Assembly (NCBI GenBank): GCA_964481755.1 | Contig: CAYZVH010000021.1 | Coordinates: 1 to 28,290 of the forward strand | Length of the DNA: 28,290 bases | Reading direction: 5' to 3' | From: Phocaeicola_A sp964481755 | GTDB lineage: Bacteria > Bacteroidota > Bacteroidia > Bacteroidales > Bacteroidaceae | Part shown: piece by piece, positions 6,095 to 13,797 of the stretch | Layout of the letters: each line of letters opens with the position of its first letter | Numbering within the stretch: the stretch's first letter is position 1 | Translations under genes and position numbers: made by a program | Notes under the pieces: generated by a model | Told to the model about the DNA's origin: nothing | The model's input: the letters and a program-made list of their open reading frames with translations, nothing else | Database searches by the model: none

Positions 6095-7678
6095 ATGAAA
6101 AAGTATACAATTTGGATATTAGGCATCGTTATGGGATTCTCATTCCTCGTCTTGCTCTATCTGCAGGTGAGCTACATCGAAGAGATGGCAAAGATGAGAA
6201 AGGAGCAGTTTGACGAGTCCGTCAAACGGAGCTTGTATACGGCTTCCCATAATGTGGAACTGAACGAGACGGCCCGCTACCTGGAGAGCGACATCGCCAA
6301 CGCGGACCGCACGGCGGCGATGAACGCGCAACAGTCGGACCTGCTGAAGGACAACACAGCCAAGCAGAACGGCAGCGCGGGCAACGGTGTGGTGCAAATT
6401 CACTCCTACACCCAGAACGACGACGGCACGGTGCAGTCGCTGTTCCAGATAAAGACGTTCGTCATCAACCCGTCGTCCATGCCGAAGGCCGTCATCAGCA
6501 AGAAGCATGGCAAGAAGACCATTCCCCAACAGGCACACAACCTGCTGGAGACCCTGAAGGAACGCTACGTCTACGAGAAGGCGCTGCTCGACGAGGTGGT
6601 GATGAACATCCTCTACGAGGCGAGCAACAAACCCCTGGACGAGCGCATCAACTTCAAGCTGCTGGACTCTGACTTGAAGGGCGAGCTGAGCAACAACGGC
6701 ATCGACATCCCCTACCACTTCATGGTGACGGGCAACGACGGGAAGGAAATCTACCGCTGTCCCGACTGGGAGGAGAAGGGTAAGGAAAACACCTTCACCC
6801 AGATACTGTTCCGCAACGACCCGCCCTCGAAGATGGGACTGCTGAAGGTGCATTTCCCCACGATGAACGACTACATCTTCAGTTCCGTGCGGTTCATGAT
6901 CCCCTCGCTGATATTCACTATCGTGCTGCTGATAACGTTCATCCTCACCATCTACCTCATCTTCCGCCAAAAGAAGCTGTCGGAGATAAAGAACGACTTC
7001 ATCAACAACATGACGCACGAGTTCAAGACCCCCATCTCCACCATCTCGCTGGCGGCCCAGATGCTGAAAGACCCCTCGGTGGGCAAGTCACCGCAGATGT
7101 TCCAACACATCTCGGGCGTCATCAACGACGAGACCAAGCGACTCCGCTTCCAAGTGGAGAAGGTGCTGCAGCTGTCGATGTACGAACATCAGAAGGCGAC
7201 GCTGAAGCAAAAAGAGATAGACGCTAACGCGCTGATAGCCGGAGTGATAAACACCTTCACACTGAAGGTGGAGAAGTACAACGGCAAGATCACGTCCGAC
7301 CTGAGCGCTACCGACCCGATCATCTTCGTGGACGAGATGCACTTCACGAACGTGATATTCAACCTGATGGACAATGCCGTGAAGTACAAGCGCCCGGACG
7401 AGGACCTCGTGCTGCACGTGCGCACCTGGAACGAGGGAGGCAAGCTCCACATCTCCATCCAGGACAACGGCATCGGCATCAAGAAAGAGAACTTGAAGAA
7501 GATATTCGAGAAGTTCTACCGAGTACCCACCGGAAACAAACACGACGTGAAAGGTTTCGGCCTGGGCTTGGCATACGTGAAGAAAATTATTTCAGACCAT
7601 AAAGGTACCATCAAGGCCGAGAGCGAATTGGGCGTGGGTACCAAGTTTATAATTGTATTACCTTTATTTAAGAATTAG
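6095..7678 (+). CDS. rprX: Sensor histidine kinase RprX
   Basis: The protein has 527 residues from the ATG at 6095; the open frame extends 16 codons upstream to a TTG, but MKKYTIWILG is the natural membrane-anchored start. Two membrane helices (about 5-25 and 268-290) enclose a periplasmic sensor region of about 240 residues. The kinase core follows: H-box MTHEFKTP with His308, N-box FNLMDNAVKY, G1 box DNGIGIKKE and G2 box GFGLGLAYVKK. Length, N-terminus and the adjacent regulator match RprX of Bacteroides, which with RprY was first noted for repressing tetracycline-resistance expression in a heterologous assay and later linked to stress physiology. It should autophosphorylate on His308 and pass phosphate to RprY, whose gene starts 4 nt after the stop. 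The signal sensed is not evident. Confidence 0.9.
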   Translation: MKKYTIWILGIVMGFSFLVLLYLQVSYIEEMAKMRKEQFDESVKRSLYTASHNVELNETARYLESDIANADRTAAMNAQQSDLLKDNTAKQNGSAGNGVVQIHSYTQNDDGTVQSLFQIKTFVINPSSMPKAVISKKHGKKTIPQQAHNLLETLKERYVYEKALLDEVVMNILYEASNKPLDERINFKLLDSDLKGELSNNGIDIPYHFMVTGNDGKEIYRCPDWEEKGKENTFTQILFRNDPPSKMGLLKVHFPTMNDYIFSSVRFMIPSLIFTIVLLITFILTIYLIFRQKKLSEIKNDFINNMTHEFKTPISTISLAAQMLKDPSVGKSPQMFQHISGVINDETKRLRFQVEKVLQLSMYEHQKATLKQKEIDANALIAGVINTFTLKVEKYNGKITSDLSATDPIIFVDEMHFTNVIFNLMDNAVKYKRPDEDLVLHVRTWNEGGKLHISIQDNGIGIKKENLKKIFEKFYRVPTGNKHDVKGFGLGLAYVKKIISDHKGTIKAESELGVGTKFIIVLPLFKN

Positions 7679-7682
7679 CGAT

Positions 7683-8384
7683 ATGGACGGAAAATTAAAC
7701 ATTCTGTTGTGCGAAGATGACGAGAATCTTGGCATGTTGTTGAGAGAGTATCTGCAGGCTAAAGGCTATCAGGCAGAGTTGTGTCAGGATGGAGACGCTG
7801 GATACAAGGCTTTCTTGAAATCAAAATTCGACATCTGCGTGCTGGACGTGATGATGCCGAAGAAGGACGGATTCACACTGGCACAGGAAATCCGCGCCGC
7901 CAATGCGGAAGTGCCTATCATCTTCTTGACGGCAAAGACACTGAAGGAGGACATCCTGGAGGGCTTCAAGATAGGAGCCGACGACTACATCACCAAACCG
8001 TTCAGCATGGAAGAGCTGGTTCTGCGTATCGAGGCCATCCTTCGCCGTGTGCGCGGAAAGAAGAACAAAGAGAGCACGATGTACAAAATCGGCAAGTTCA
8101 CCTTCGACACGCAGAAGCAAATCCTCGCCATCGGTACCAAACAGACGAAGCTCACCACCAAGGAGTCGGAACTGCTGGGCCTGCTCTGCGCCCATGCCAA
8201 CGAGATTCTGCAGCGCGACTTCGCCCTGAAGACCATCTGGATTGACGACAACTACTTCAACGCACGAAGCATGGACGTGTACATCACAAAGCTGCGTAAG
8301 CACCTGAAGGAGGATGACTCTATCGAGATTATCAACATCCACGGCAAGGGTTACAAACTCATTACACCCGAACCGGAGAACTAA
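7683..8384 (+). CDS. rprY: Response regulator RprY (OmpR/PhoB type)
   Basis: The protein has 233 residues from the ATG at 7683, 4 nt after rprX; an earlier in-frame start would overlap rprX and is not needed. The receiver domain (about 5-120) has the acidic pair in LLCEDDEN, phospho-acceptor Asp55 in CVLDVMMP, Thr in FLTAKT and Lys in YITKPF. A winged-helix DNA-binding domain of the OmpR/PhoB type (about 135-230) ends with the typical SMDVYITKLRKHL and IHGKGYKL. It is the cognate partner of RprX in a two-gene operon that ends at the hairpin 8401-8437. Regulated genes cannot be read from this window. Confidence 0.92.
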   Translation: MDGKLNILLCEDDENLGMLLREYLQAKGYQAELCQDGDAGYKAFLKSKFDICVLDVMMPKKDGFTLAQEIRAANAEVPIIFLTAKTLKEDILEGFKIGADDYITKPFSMEELVLRIEAILRRVRGKKNKESTMYKIGKFTFDTQKQILAIGTKQTKLTTKESELLGLLCAHANEILQRDFALKTIWIDDNYFNARSMDVYITKLRKHLKEDDSIEIINIHGKGYKLITPEPEN

Positions 8385-8400
8385 GCAGATGATGAGATAG

Positions 8401-8437
8401 AAAAGAGCCGCATTCTGATGAAGAATGCGGCTCTTTT
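8401..8437. terminator. Bidirectional terminator between rprY and a convergent small gene
   Basis: AAAAGAGCCGCATTCT (8401-8416) pairs perfectly with AGAATGCGGCTCTTTT (8422-8437) around the loop GATGA. The A run at one end and the T run at the other make it work in both directions, closing rprXY on the plus strand and the 58-codon gene on the minus strand. Confidence 0.9.
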
Positions 8438-8483
8438 CGTCTTAACCGATATGGGCTGAAGAACGGCCTTCGCTGAAATCTGA

Positions 8484-8660
8484 TTATTCAGGGAGACGCT
8501 TGTTCAGAACAATGTATGCGATAAGACCGATAACGATCAGGGCCAATGAACTGAACAACACAGTGTTATTGTTTGTCTCTCCGATGAAGAAGCATACAAT
8601 CAAGATGGCAGCTCCGAGTACAACCAGTATCAGACCCAAAATTCTCAAAAAGGTATTCAT
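8484..8660 (-). CDS. Small two-helix membrane protein, unknown function
   Basis: The minus strand encodes a 58-residue protein starting MNTFLRILGL and ending NKRLPE. Two hydrophobic helices are evident (about 7-27 with LILVVLGAAILIVCFF, and about 33-52 with VLFSSLALIVIGLIAYIVL), joined by the short polar turn GETNNN. The second helix is followed by basic NKR. It ends 47 nt from a perfect bidirectional terminator shared with rprY, which supports it being a real transcription unit. The plus-strand frame over the same DNA (from 8500) lacks comparable features and is judged a shadow. I do not recognise the family. It could be a small inner-membrane stress or accessory protein, but no function is implied by the sequence. 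Confidence 0.7.
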   Translation of the reverse strand: MNTFLRILGLILVVLGAAILIVCFFIGETNNNTVLFSSLALIVIGLIAYIVLNKRLPE

Positions 8661-9110
8661 TAGTATCTATTTTTATGTGTTTAAATTCTGCCACAAAATA
8701 AGGCATAATTCTTTAATAAGCGAAATCATTTGAGGAAAAAAGCGAATCTAACCCGTAATTTTTGTCAAACTAAGGGGAGGAAGGCCCCTCGCGGGGCTTC
8801 CGTTGGCACTTCTTAATGCTTGCAGAAGCCTCTTCCAGGACTTCCGTTACTACTTGTTAAAACTTTCAGGGGTGGCTCCTGCGACTGTTTTGGTCTGCCG
8901 GTTTACCTTTGTGGAGAGGCATTTCTCCCTTTCGCGAAGCCTGTTCCTTATTTATATAGCCCACATGTGGCCTTCGAGCGGGGCGAACGGGATAAAACTT
9001 TCGATTCGAGTGAAGAAAAAGTTCGATAATAGTTTGCTGCATCGGAGAAAAGCATTACCTTTGCAACCGATTTTTAAAGATAGTATTAATCAATTATCAA
9101 TTAATTAATT
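8661..9110. other. Intergenic region upstream of rpsF
   Basis: About 450 bp hold no convincing gene. There is a GC-rich hairpin at 8779-8801 (GGAAG/CTTCC outside, CCCC/GGGG inside, one bulged G). A 30-bp imperfect direct repeat, about 22 of 30 identical, lies at 8796-8825 and 8840-8869. An isolated TACCTTTG sits at 8904-8911, and the main rpsF promoter at 9033-9063. Open frames across it have no family resemblance. Confidence 0.6.
9033..9063 (+). promoter_or_regulatory. Promoter of rpsF-rpsR-rplI
   Basis: TTTG (9033-9036), a 19-nt spacer and TACCTTTG (9056-9063) fit the Bacteroides primary sigma-factor consensus very well. The leader to the rpsF start is about 40 nt and AT-rich. Confidence 0.8.
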
Positions 9111-9455
9111 ATGAATCAATACGAAACCGTTTTCATTTTGACTCCCGTTTTGTCTGATGTTCAGATGAAGGAAGCGGTAGACAAATTCAAAGGTATCCTC
9201 ACCGGAGCCGGTGCAGAGATTATCAATGAAGAGAATTGGGGACTGAAGAAATTGGCCTATCCAATTCAAAAGAAGTCGACTGGCTTCTACCAGTTGTTGG
9301 AGTTCAAAGCAGACCCGTCGGTCATTGCTACTCTGGAAGTTAACTTCCGTCGTGACGAGCGTGTTCTTCGCTTCTTGACATTCAAGCTTGACAAGTATGC
9401 GATTGAATATGCAGCTAAAAGAAGAAACATTAAATCAGCTAAAAAGGAGGATTAA
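9111..9455 (+). CDS. rpsF: 30S ribosomal protein bS6
   Basis: The protein has 114 residues, starting MNQYETVFILTPVLSD, with the family's ferredoxin-like fold pattern, including WGLKKLAYPIQKKSTGFYQLLEF and a C-terminal basic tail. bS6 binds bS18 on the platform of the small subunit. No Shine-Dalgarno precedes the start; the upstream sequence is AT-rich, as usual in Bacteroidetes. Its last codons (K-K-E-D-stop) contain the Shine-Dalgarno of rpsR. First gene of the rpsF-rpsR-rplI operon. Confidence 0.97.
   Translation: MNQYETVFILTPVLSDVQMKEAVDKFKGILTGAGAEIINEENWGLKKLAYPIQKKSTGFYQLLEFKADPSVIATLEVNFRRDERVLRFLTFKLDKYAIEYAAKRRNIKSAKKED
9443..9450 (+). promoter_or_regulatory. Strong Shine-Dalgarno of rpsR
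   Basis: AAAGGAGG lies 7 nt before the rpsR ATG (9458), inside the last codons of rpsF. Strong SDs are rare in this phylum. One before the bS18 gene fits the published proposal that bS18 and bS21 control their own synthesis through the anti-SD they normally sequester. Confidence 0.85.
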
Positions 9456-9457
9456 TC

Positions 9458-9727
9458 ATGGCACAGCAACAATCAGAAATCAGATATTTAACTCCACCTT
9501 CAGTAGACGTTAAAAAGAAGAAATACTGCCGTTTCAAAAAGAGTGGTATCAAGTATATCGATTATAAAGATCCCGAATTCCTGAAGAAATTCTTGAATGA
9601 GCAGGGAAAGATTCTTCCTCGTCGTATTACAGGTACTTCCTTGAAATACCAGCGTAAAGTCGCTCAGGCTGTGAAGAGAGCTCGCCACTTGGCTCTGCTC
9701 CCGTTTGTAACCGATATGATGAAATAA
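9458..9727 (+). CDS. rpsR: 30S ribosomal protein bS18
   Basis: The protein has 89 residues with the bS18 core YIDYKDPEFLKKFLNEQGKILPRRITGTSLKYQ (interrupted here only by naming) and the basic helix VKRARHLALLPF. It begins 2 nt after rpsF and forms the bS6:bS18 pair on the small-subunit platform. In the Flavobacterium ribosome structure bS18, with bS6 and bS21, sequesters the 16S 3' tail. Its gene has one of only three clear Shine-Dalgarno sequences in this window, so autogenous translational control is likely. Confidence 0.97.
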   Translation: MAQQQSEIRYLTPPSVDVKKKKYCRFKKSGIKYIDYKDPEFLKKFLNEQGKILPRRITGTSLKYQRKVAQAVKRARHLALLPFVTDMMK

Positions 9728-9733
9728 TAACTT

Positions 9734-9740
9734 AGGAGGA
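9734..9740 (+). promoter_or_regulatory. Shine-Dalgarno of rplI
   Basis: AGGAGGA ends 6 nt before the rplI ATG at 9747, in the 19-nt gap after rpsR. It is the second strong SD of this operon. Confidence 0.8.
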
Positions 9741-9746
9741 ATTTGT

Positions 9747-10196
9747 ATGGAAATCATTTTGAAAGAAGATGTCGCAAACTTGGGTTACAAGAATGACGTT
9801 GTAACTGTGAAATCGGGTTACGGTCGTAACTATCTTATTCCTACCGGAAAAGCTGTTATCGCATCACCGGCCGCAAAGAAGGTGTTGGCTGAGGATTTGA
9901 AGCAACGCGCTCACAAACTTGAGAAGATCAAGAAAGACGCAGAGGCTTTGGCTGAGCAGCTGAAGGGCGTGTCGTTGACTATCTCTACAAAGGTTAGCTC
10001 AACGGGTACAATCTTCGGTTCTGTAGGCAACATCCAGATTGCTGAGGAGTTGGAGAAGCTGGGTCACAAGATTGACCGCAAGATTATTGTAGTGAAAGAC
10101 ACTGTGAAAGAAGTGGGTACTTACAAAGCACTCGTTAAACTGCACAAAGAGGTGTCTGTGGAGATTCCTTTTACAGTAGTCGCAGAAGAGGCTTAA
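9747..10196 (+). CDS. rplI: 50S ribosomal protein bL9
   Basis: The protein has 149 residues, starting MEIILKEDVANLGYKNDVVTVKSGY, followed by GRNYLIPTGKAVIAS. This is the classical N-terminal RNA-binding domain of bL9, joined by a long charged helix (about 40-75) to the C-terminal domain. bL9 sits at the base of the L1 stalk of the large subunit. Third and last gene of the operon; a strong terminator follows at 10224-10260. Length is normal for the family. Confidence 0.97.
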   Translation: MEIILKEDVANLGYKNDVVTVKSGYGRNYLIPTGKAVIASPAAKKVLAEDLKQRAHKLEKIKKDAEALAEQLKGVSLTISTKVSSTGTIFGSVGNIQIAEELEKLGHKIDRKIIVVKDTVKEVGTYKALVKLHKEVSVEIPFTVVAEEA

Positions 10197-10223
10197 TAGC
10201 GAAATTTCGTTGACTCTAAATAA

Positions 10224-10260
10224 GGGGGTGCTGGTGCATTAAGTTCCGGCACCCCTTTTC
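10224..10260 (+). terminator. Terminator of rpsF-rpsR-rplI
   Basis: GGGGTGCTGG (10225-10234) pairs with CCGGCACCCC (10246-10255) with one T-G wobble, and TTTT follows. Confidence 0.9.
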
Positions 10261-10320
10261 TGTTTCACCCGTCCAGATGCATCCGGACGAATGCCCCTAT
10301 ATATAATAAGGTATAACAAG

Positions 10321-10893
10321 ATGAACGTTGACCAGAACAAGCCGCGTTGCCGATGGTGCAACCTGAGCAACCCGCTTTACGTGGACTATCACGACCGGGA
10401 GTGGGGCGTGGCTGTGCACGACGACGGGAAACTGTTTGAGATGTTGCTGCTCGAAAGCTTCCAGGCAGGACTGTCGTGGGAGTGTGTCCTCAATAAACGG
10501 GCGGCTTTCCGCCAAGCCTTCGATGAATTCGACTATTGCAAGATTGCGAAGTACGACGAGGCAAAGCTGGAGTCGTTGCGTTGCAACGGAGGGATAGTGC
10601 GTAACCGGCTGAAGATAGCCGCGGCTGTGAACAATGCGAAGATCTTCTTGGCGATGCGGCAGGAGTGGGGTAGCTTCGACCGCTACATCTGGCACTTCAC
10701 GGGAGGGAACACGGTGCACGAAGTCAACAAGACCACTTCCCCCTTATCTGACACCGTCTCGGCGGATTTGCGGAAGCACGGGATGAAGTTCGTGGGCAGC
10801 ACCATCGTCTATTCCTACCTGCAGGCCATCGGTGTAATCAACTCCCACAGCGAGGACTGTTGGCTCTACGGGAAGGATTTGAATCAACAATGA
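10321..10893 (+). CDS. tag: DNA-3-methyladenine glycosylase I
   Basis: The protein has 190 residues from the ATG at 10321; the frame can be extended 10 codons upstream, but the family begins just before the first zinc ligand. It excises 3-methyladenine from alkylated DNA in base-excision repair. The Tag zinc site is complete: Cys10 in RCRWC, His24 in YHDREWG, His176 and Cys180 in INSHSEDC. Glu45 in LLLESFQAGLSW corresponds to the base-recognition acid, and KFVGSTIVYSYLQAIG matches the C-terminal helix of the family. It stands alone between the rplI terminator and an intergenic gap. Its leader is AT-rich (CTATATATAATAAGG) without a canonical -7 element. Confidence 0.93.
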   Translation: MNVDQNKPRCRWCNLSNPLYVDYHDREWGVAVHDDGKLFEMLLLESFQAGLSWECVLNKRAAFRQAFDEFDYCKIAKYDEAKLESLRCNGGIVRNRLKIAAAVNNAKIFLAMRQEWGSFDRYIWHFTGGNTVHEVNKTTSPLSDTVSADLRKHGMKFVGSTIVYSYLQAIGVINSHSEDCWLYGKDLNQQ

Positions 10894-10942
10894 GTGGGCC
10901 GCGAGCCCTGGGAGAATCGGCCGTAAACAAAAGGGCTGCGAC

Positions 10943-10964
10943 CCTGATTCTGGATAGAATCAGG
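10943..10964. other. Perfect 9-bp hairpin downstream of tag
   Basis: CCTGATTCT and AGAATCAGG pair exactly around a GGAT loop, 50 bp after the tag stop. There is no T run, so it may be a 3' end-stabilising structure rather than an intrinsic terminator. Confidence 0.5.
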
Positions 10965-11156
10965 CCAAACTCAATTGGAAACAGGCCTCGATGAAAGCCT
11001 TTTGAAAGTTTTTTAGCAAATATTTACCGGAATGCTTGCACGGGTCAAATTAAATCACTTCATTTGCATATCACGTAAGGAATAAAGGTGGTTATATATA
11101 GAGAGAAATGTTTGTTTATTGTTGTTGGCTTCCGGTAAAAGCTGGCAAAATCGTAT

Positions 11157-11203
11157 AAGGCTGTGTTCCATATAATTCTTTTTAAGGGTTGGAGTACAGC
11201 CTT
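11157..11203. other. 13-bp stem-loop upstream of map
   Basis: AAGGCTGTGTTCC (11157-11169) pairs with GGAGTACAGCCTT (11191-11203), with two G-U pairs, around a 21-nt AT-rich loop. It lies before the predicted map promoter, so it belongs to no recognised transcript. Confidence 0.5.
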
Positions 11204-11272
11204 AATTGTGTCTTCCCCGGCCCTCACTGCTAAAAATGAGCGTAATGTAGAACAAGTCTGCTGACTTTTGTC

Positions 11273-11280
11273 TACCTTTG
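11273..11280 (+). promoter_or_regulatory. -7 element of map
   Basis: TACCTTTG matches TAnnTTTG; no clear TTG is present at the -33 distance. The leader would be about 35 nt. Confidence 0.55.
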
Positions 11281-11320
11281 TGCGGTTTTTTAAGCATAGC
11301 ATGATATGTTTCATAAAAGA

Positions 11321-12163
11321 ATGAACAACTGGAAAGTTCCCAAGGGTGCGGAACTGACTGAACTGGACAAAAAAGTTCTCTACTACCAAAATAAAGGTTG
11401 CCTGGTGCCTTCACGCAAGTTGATAAAGACTCCCGAGCAAATAGAGGGAATCCGCAAGAGCGGAGAGGTGAACACAGGAGTGTTGGATTTGGTTGAGAAA
11501 GAAATCCACGCCGGCATGAGTACAGCGGAGATTGATAAGCTGGTGTACGACTACACCGTGTCGCACGGCGCTATCCCCGCGCCGCTCAACTACGAAGGTT
11601 TCCCCAAGAGCGTCTGCACCTCCATCAACGAAGTGGTGTGCCATGGTATACCTAGCGAGGAGGAGATTCTGGAAGAGGGTGACATCATCAATGTGGATGT
11701 CTCCACCATCCTGGACGGATACTTCTCGGACGCTTCGCGCATGTTCATCATTGGCAAGACCTCTCCCGAGAAGGAGAAGTTGGTGCGCGTGGCCAAAGAG
11801 TGTCTGGAGATTGGCATGAAGGCAGCCCGCCCGTTCGGCTTTGTTGGCGACATAGGCAATGCCGTTGAGCAGCACGCTAAGAAGAACGGCTTCTCCGTGG
11901 TGCGCGATTTGTGCGGTCACGGCGTAGGATTGGAGTTCCACGAGGATCCGGAGGTACTTCACTACGGCCGCAAGGGAACAGGAATGTTGCTGGTTCCGGG
12001 CATGGTGTTCACCATAGAGCCGATGATTAACATGGGCGATTGGCGCGTATTCATCGACGAGGAAGACGGGTGGACAGTAGTGACGGAAGACGAGTTGCCA
12101 TCGGCTCAGTGGGAGCACACATTCGTGATGACGGAGACTGGCTTGGAAATTTTAACGCATTAA
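11321..12163 (+). CDS. map: Type I methionine aminopeptidase with N-terminal extension
   Basis: The protein has 280 residues from the ATG at 11321; an in-frame ATG at 11306 would add five residues (MFHKR), and the choice is open. It removes the initiator Met from nascent proteins. All metal ligands are present: Asp126 and Asp137 in VDVSTILDGYFSD, His200 in CGHGVGLEFHE, Glu233 in FTIEPM and Glu265 in WEHTFVMTE; His108 (CHGIP) is the substrate-side histidine. About 40 residues precede the usual start of the catalytic fold (KTPEQIEGIRKSG). That extension (KGAELTELDKKVLYYQ, then LVPSRKLI) lacks cysteine pairs, so it is not the zinc-finger type. tsaD follows 70 nt downstream with its own -7 element. 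Confidence 0.93.
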   Translation: MNNWKVPKGAELTELDKKVLYYQNKGCLVPSRKLIKTPEQIEGIRKSGEVNTGVLDLVEKEIHAGMSTAEIDKLVYDYTVSHGAIPAPLNYEGFPKSVCTSINEVVCHGIPSEEEILEEGDIINVDVSTILDGYFSDASRMFIIGKTSPEKEKLVRVAKECLEIGMKAARPFGFVGDIGNAVEQHAKKNGFSVVRDLCGHGVGLEFHEDPEVLHYGRKGTGMLLVPGMVFTIEPMINMGDWRVFIDEEDGWTVVTEDELPSAQWEHTFVMTETGLEILTH

Positions 12164-12189
12164 AGGGTAAATAAGATTTTCCAATTGAT

Positions 12190-12197
12190 TATCTTTG
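12190..12197 (+). promoter_or_regulatory. -7 element of tsaD
   Basis: TATCTTTG fits TAnnTTTG and lies 36 nt before the tsaD ATG, in the 70-nt gap after map. No good -33 TTG is visible. Confidence 0.55.
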
Positions 12198-12233
12198 CGC
12201 CAAATATGTAGTTCGCTACAATATATAGATTGT

Positions 12234-13253
12234 ATGAGTGCAATTATATTAGGTATAGAATCTTCTTGCGACGACACATCGGCGGCTGTCATCAAGGACG
12301 GCATCCTGTTGTCGAACGTCGTTGCGAGCCAGGCTGTACACGAAGCGTATGGTGGGGTAGTGCCCGAATTGGCTTCGCGGGCTCATCAGCAGAACATTGT
12401 GCCCGTCGTTCACGAGGCCCTGAAACGAGCCAACGTGGCGAAGGAGGAGCTCAGCGCCATTGCCTTCACACGAGGTCCCGGTCTGATGGGCTCGTTGCTG
12501 GTGGGAGTTTCCTTTGCCAAGGGCTTGGCCTGTTCGTTGGGCATCCCTATGGTAGACGTGAACCACCTGAAGGGGCATGTGTTGGCTCACTTCATCCAGA
12601 CGGCCGACGATGAGTTCAATCCGCCAAGTTTCCCGTTCCTTTGCCTGTTGGTTTCGGGTGGAAACTCGCAGATTGTCTTGGTGAAATCCTACGATGAAAT
12701 GCAGATTTTAGGCCAAACCATCGACGACGCGGCAGGTGAGGCCATCGATAAATGTTCCAAAGTCATGGGGCTGGGCTATCCCGGAGGCCCCATCATCGAC
12801 AAGTTGGCCCGTCAAGGCAATACGAAAGCTTACACCTTCAGCAAGCCCCATATCCAAGGTTACGATTACAGTTTCAGTGGACTGAAAACATCCTTCCTCT
12901 ACTCACTGAGGAAATGGCTGGAGGAAGACCCCGATTTCATCGAACATCACAAGCAGGATTTGGCAGCGTCGCTGGAAGCCACCATCGTGGACATTCTGAT
13001 GACCAAGCTGATAAGAGCCGCCAAAGACCTGAAGATAAAGGATGTGGCTGTCGCCGGCGGAGTGTCGGCCAACAACGGGTTGCGCAACGCCTTCCGCGAC
13101 TGCGCCAAACGATTTGGCTGGAACGTGTACATCCCCAAGTTTAGCTACACGACCGACAACGCGGCTATGATAGCCATTGCCGGATACTATAAATACTTGA
13201 ACAAACAATTTTGTGCCATGGACTTGCCCGCCTATTCGAGGACAGTCCTTTAA
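12234..13253 (+). CDS. tsaD: tRNA N6-threonylcarbamoyladenosine transferase TsaD
   Basis: The protein has 339 residues from the ATG at 12234 (MSAIILGIESSCDDTSAAV); a start at 12195 would only add an unrelated leader. TsaD transfers the threonylcarbamoyl group to A37 of ANN-decoding tRNAs, working with TsaB and TsaE. The ASKHA-fold signatures are intact: GIESSCDD at the N-terminus, metal ligands His111 and His115 in VNHLKGHVLAH, LVSGGNSQIVL, and AVAGGVSANNGLR, with TTDNAAM near the C-terminus. Length is normal. It is 13 nt upstream of the pncC-like gene, suggesting co-transcription. The cognate tsaB and tsaE genes are not in this window. Confidence 0.96.
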   Translation: MSAIILGIESSCDDTSAAVIKDGILLSNVVASQAVHEAYGGVVPELASRAHQQNIVPVVHEALKRANVAKEELSAIAFTRGPGLMGSLLVGVSFAKGLACSLGIPMVDVNHLKGHVLAHFIQTADDEFNPPSFPFLCLLVSGGNSQIVLVKSYDEMQILGQTIDDAAGEAIDKCSKVMGLGYPGGPIIDKLARQGNTKAYTFSKPHIQGYDYSFSGLKTSFLYSLRKWLEEDPDFIEHHKQDLAASLEATIVDILMTKLIRAAKDLKIKDVAVAGGVSANNGLRNAFRDCAKRFGWNVYIPKFSYTTDNAAMIAIAGYYKYLNKQFCAMDLPAYSRTVL

Positions 13254-13266
13254 TACTATAATAGAT

Positions 13267-13779
13267 ATGTCAGTAGAGACAAAAGTTATAAGCAGAGACA
13301 TCAACGACGTGATGTGGGAAAAGAGCGTCACGTTGGCTACAGCGGAAAGCTGTACGGCCGGTAATGTTGCGGCGGCTATCACCTCGATACCGGGAAGTTC
13401 ACACTTCTACAAAGGCGGTGTGGTATGCTATGCCGACGAAGTGAAGGTAGACATTTTGCACGTGAACCCCGAGACGTTGGCCACATACGGCGCAGTGAGC
13501 GAGGAGGTCGTGACCGAGATGGTGAAAGGTGCGATGAAAACGTTCAAAACAGACTATGCCATGGCAACCTCGGGCATAGCAGGACCTGGCGGTGGAACGC
13601 CCGAGAAGCCTGTGGGTACTATCTGGTTGGCTGTAGCCGACGCGGAGAACGTCATCACCAAAAAGTTGGATGAGGACCACGGTCGCGAGATAAACATTTC
13701 GCGTGCCACACACACCGTCATGCAGATGCTGATGGAGCTGGTATCTGGCAAAAATGAGGAAGAAGTTGCGGAAAATTAA
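13267..13779 (+). CDS. pncC: CinA C-terminal family protein (nicotinamide-nucleotide amidase PncC type)
   Basis: The protein has 170 residues from the ATG at 13267; a longer frame from 13213 would overlap tsaD and is unlikely. The CinA-C signatures are clear: TLATAESCTAGNVAAAI, GSSHFYKGGVVCYADEVK, GAVSEEVV and ATSGIAGPGGGTPEKPVGT. This family deamidates nicotinamide mononucleotide, returning NMN to NAD synthesis. Only the amidase domain is present, with no N-terminal COG1058 domain, so the PncC name fits better than full CinA. It directly follows tsaD (13-nt gap). The next operon has its own promoter at 13798-13828. Confidence 0.88.
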   Translation: MSVETKVISRDINDVMWEKSVTLATAESCTAGNVAAAITSIPGSSHFYKGGVVCYADEVKVDILHVNPETLATYGAVSEEVVTEMVKGAMKTFKTDYAMATSGIAGPGGGTPEKPVGTIWLAVADAENVITKKLDEDHGREINISRATHTVMQMLMELVSGKNEEEVAEN

Positions 13780-13797
13780 ATTTATTCTCAAAAACGC

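Larger units (their letters stand above)
10894..11320. other. Intergenic region between tag and map with two hairpins
   Basis: About 425 bp have no supportable gene; frames on the minus strand are unrelated to known proteins and overlap the start of map. Two hairpins stand out: CCTGATTCT-GGAT-AGAATCAGG (10943-10964), and a 13-bp stem 11157-11169/11191-11203. The map -7 element lies at 11273-11280. Confidence 0.6.

Noticed and set aside
8500..8733. Plus-strand 77-codon frame opposite the small membrane protein
   Set aside because: The minus-strand frame has a clean ATG, two membrane helices and a matching terminator; the plus-strand product has no coherent features.
11060..11414. Minus-strand frames upstream of and across the start of map
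   Set aside because: They overlap the map start and -7 element, have no family resemblance and mutually conflicting frames.
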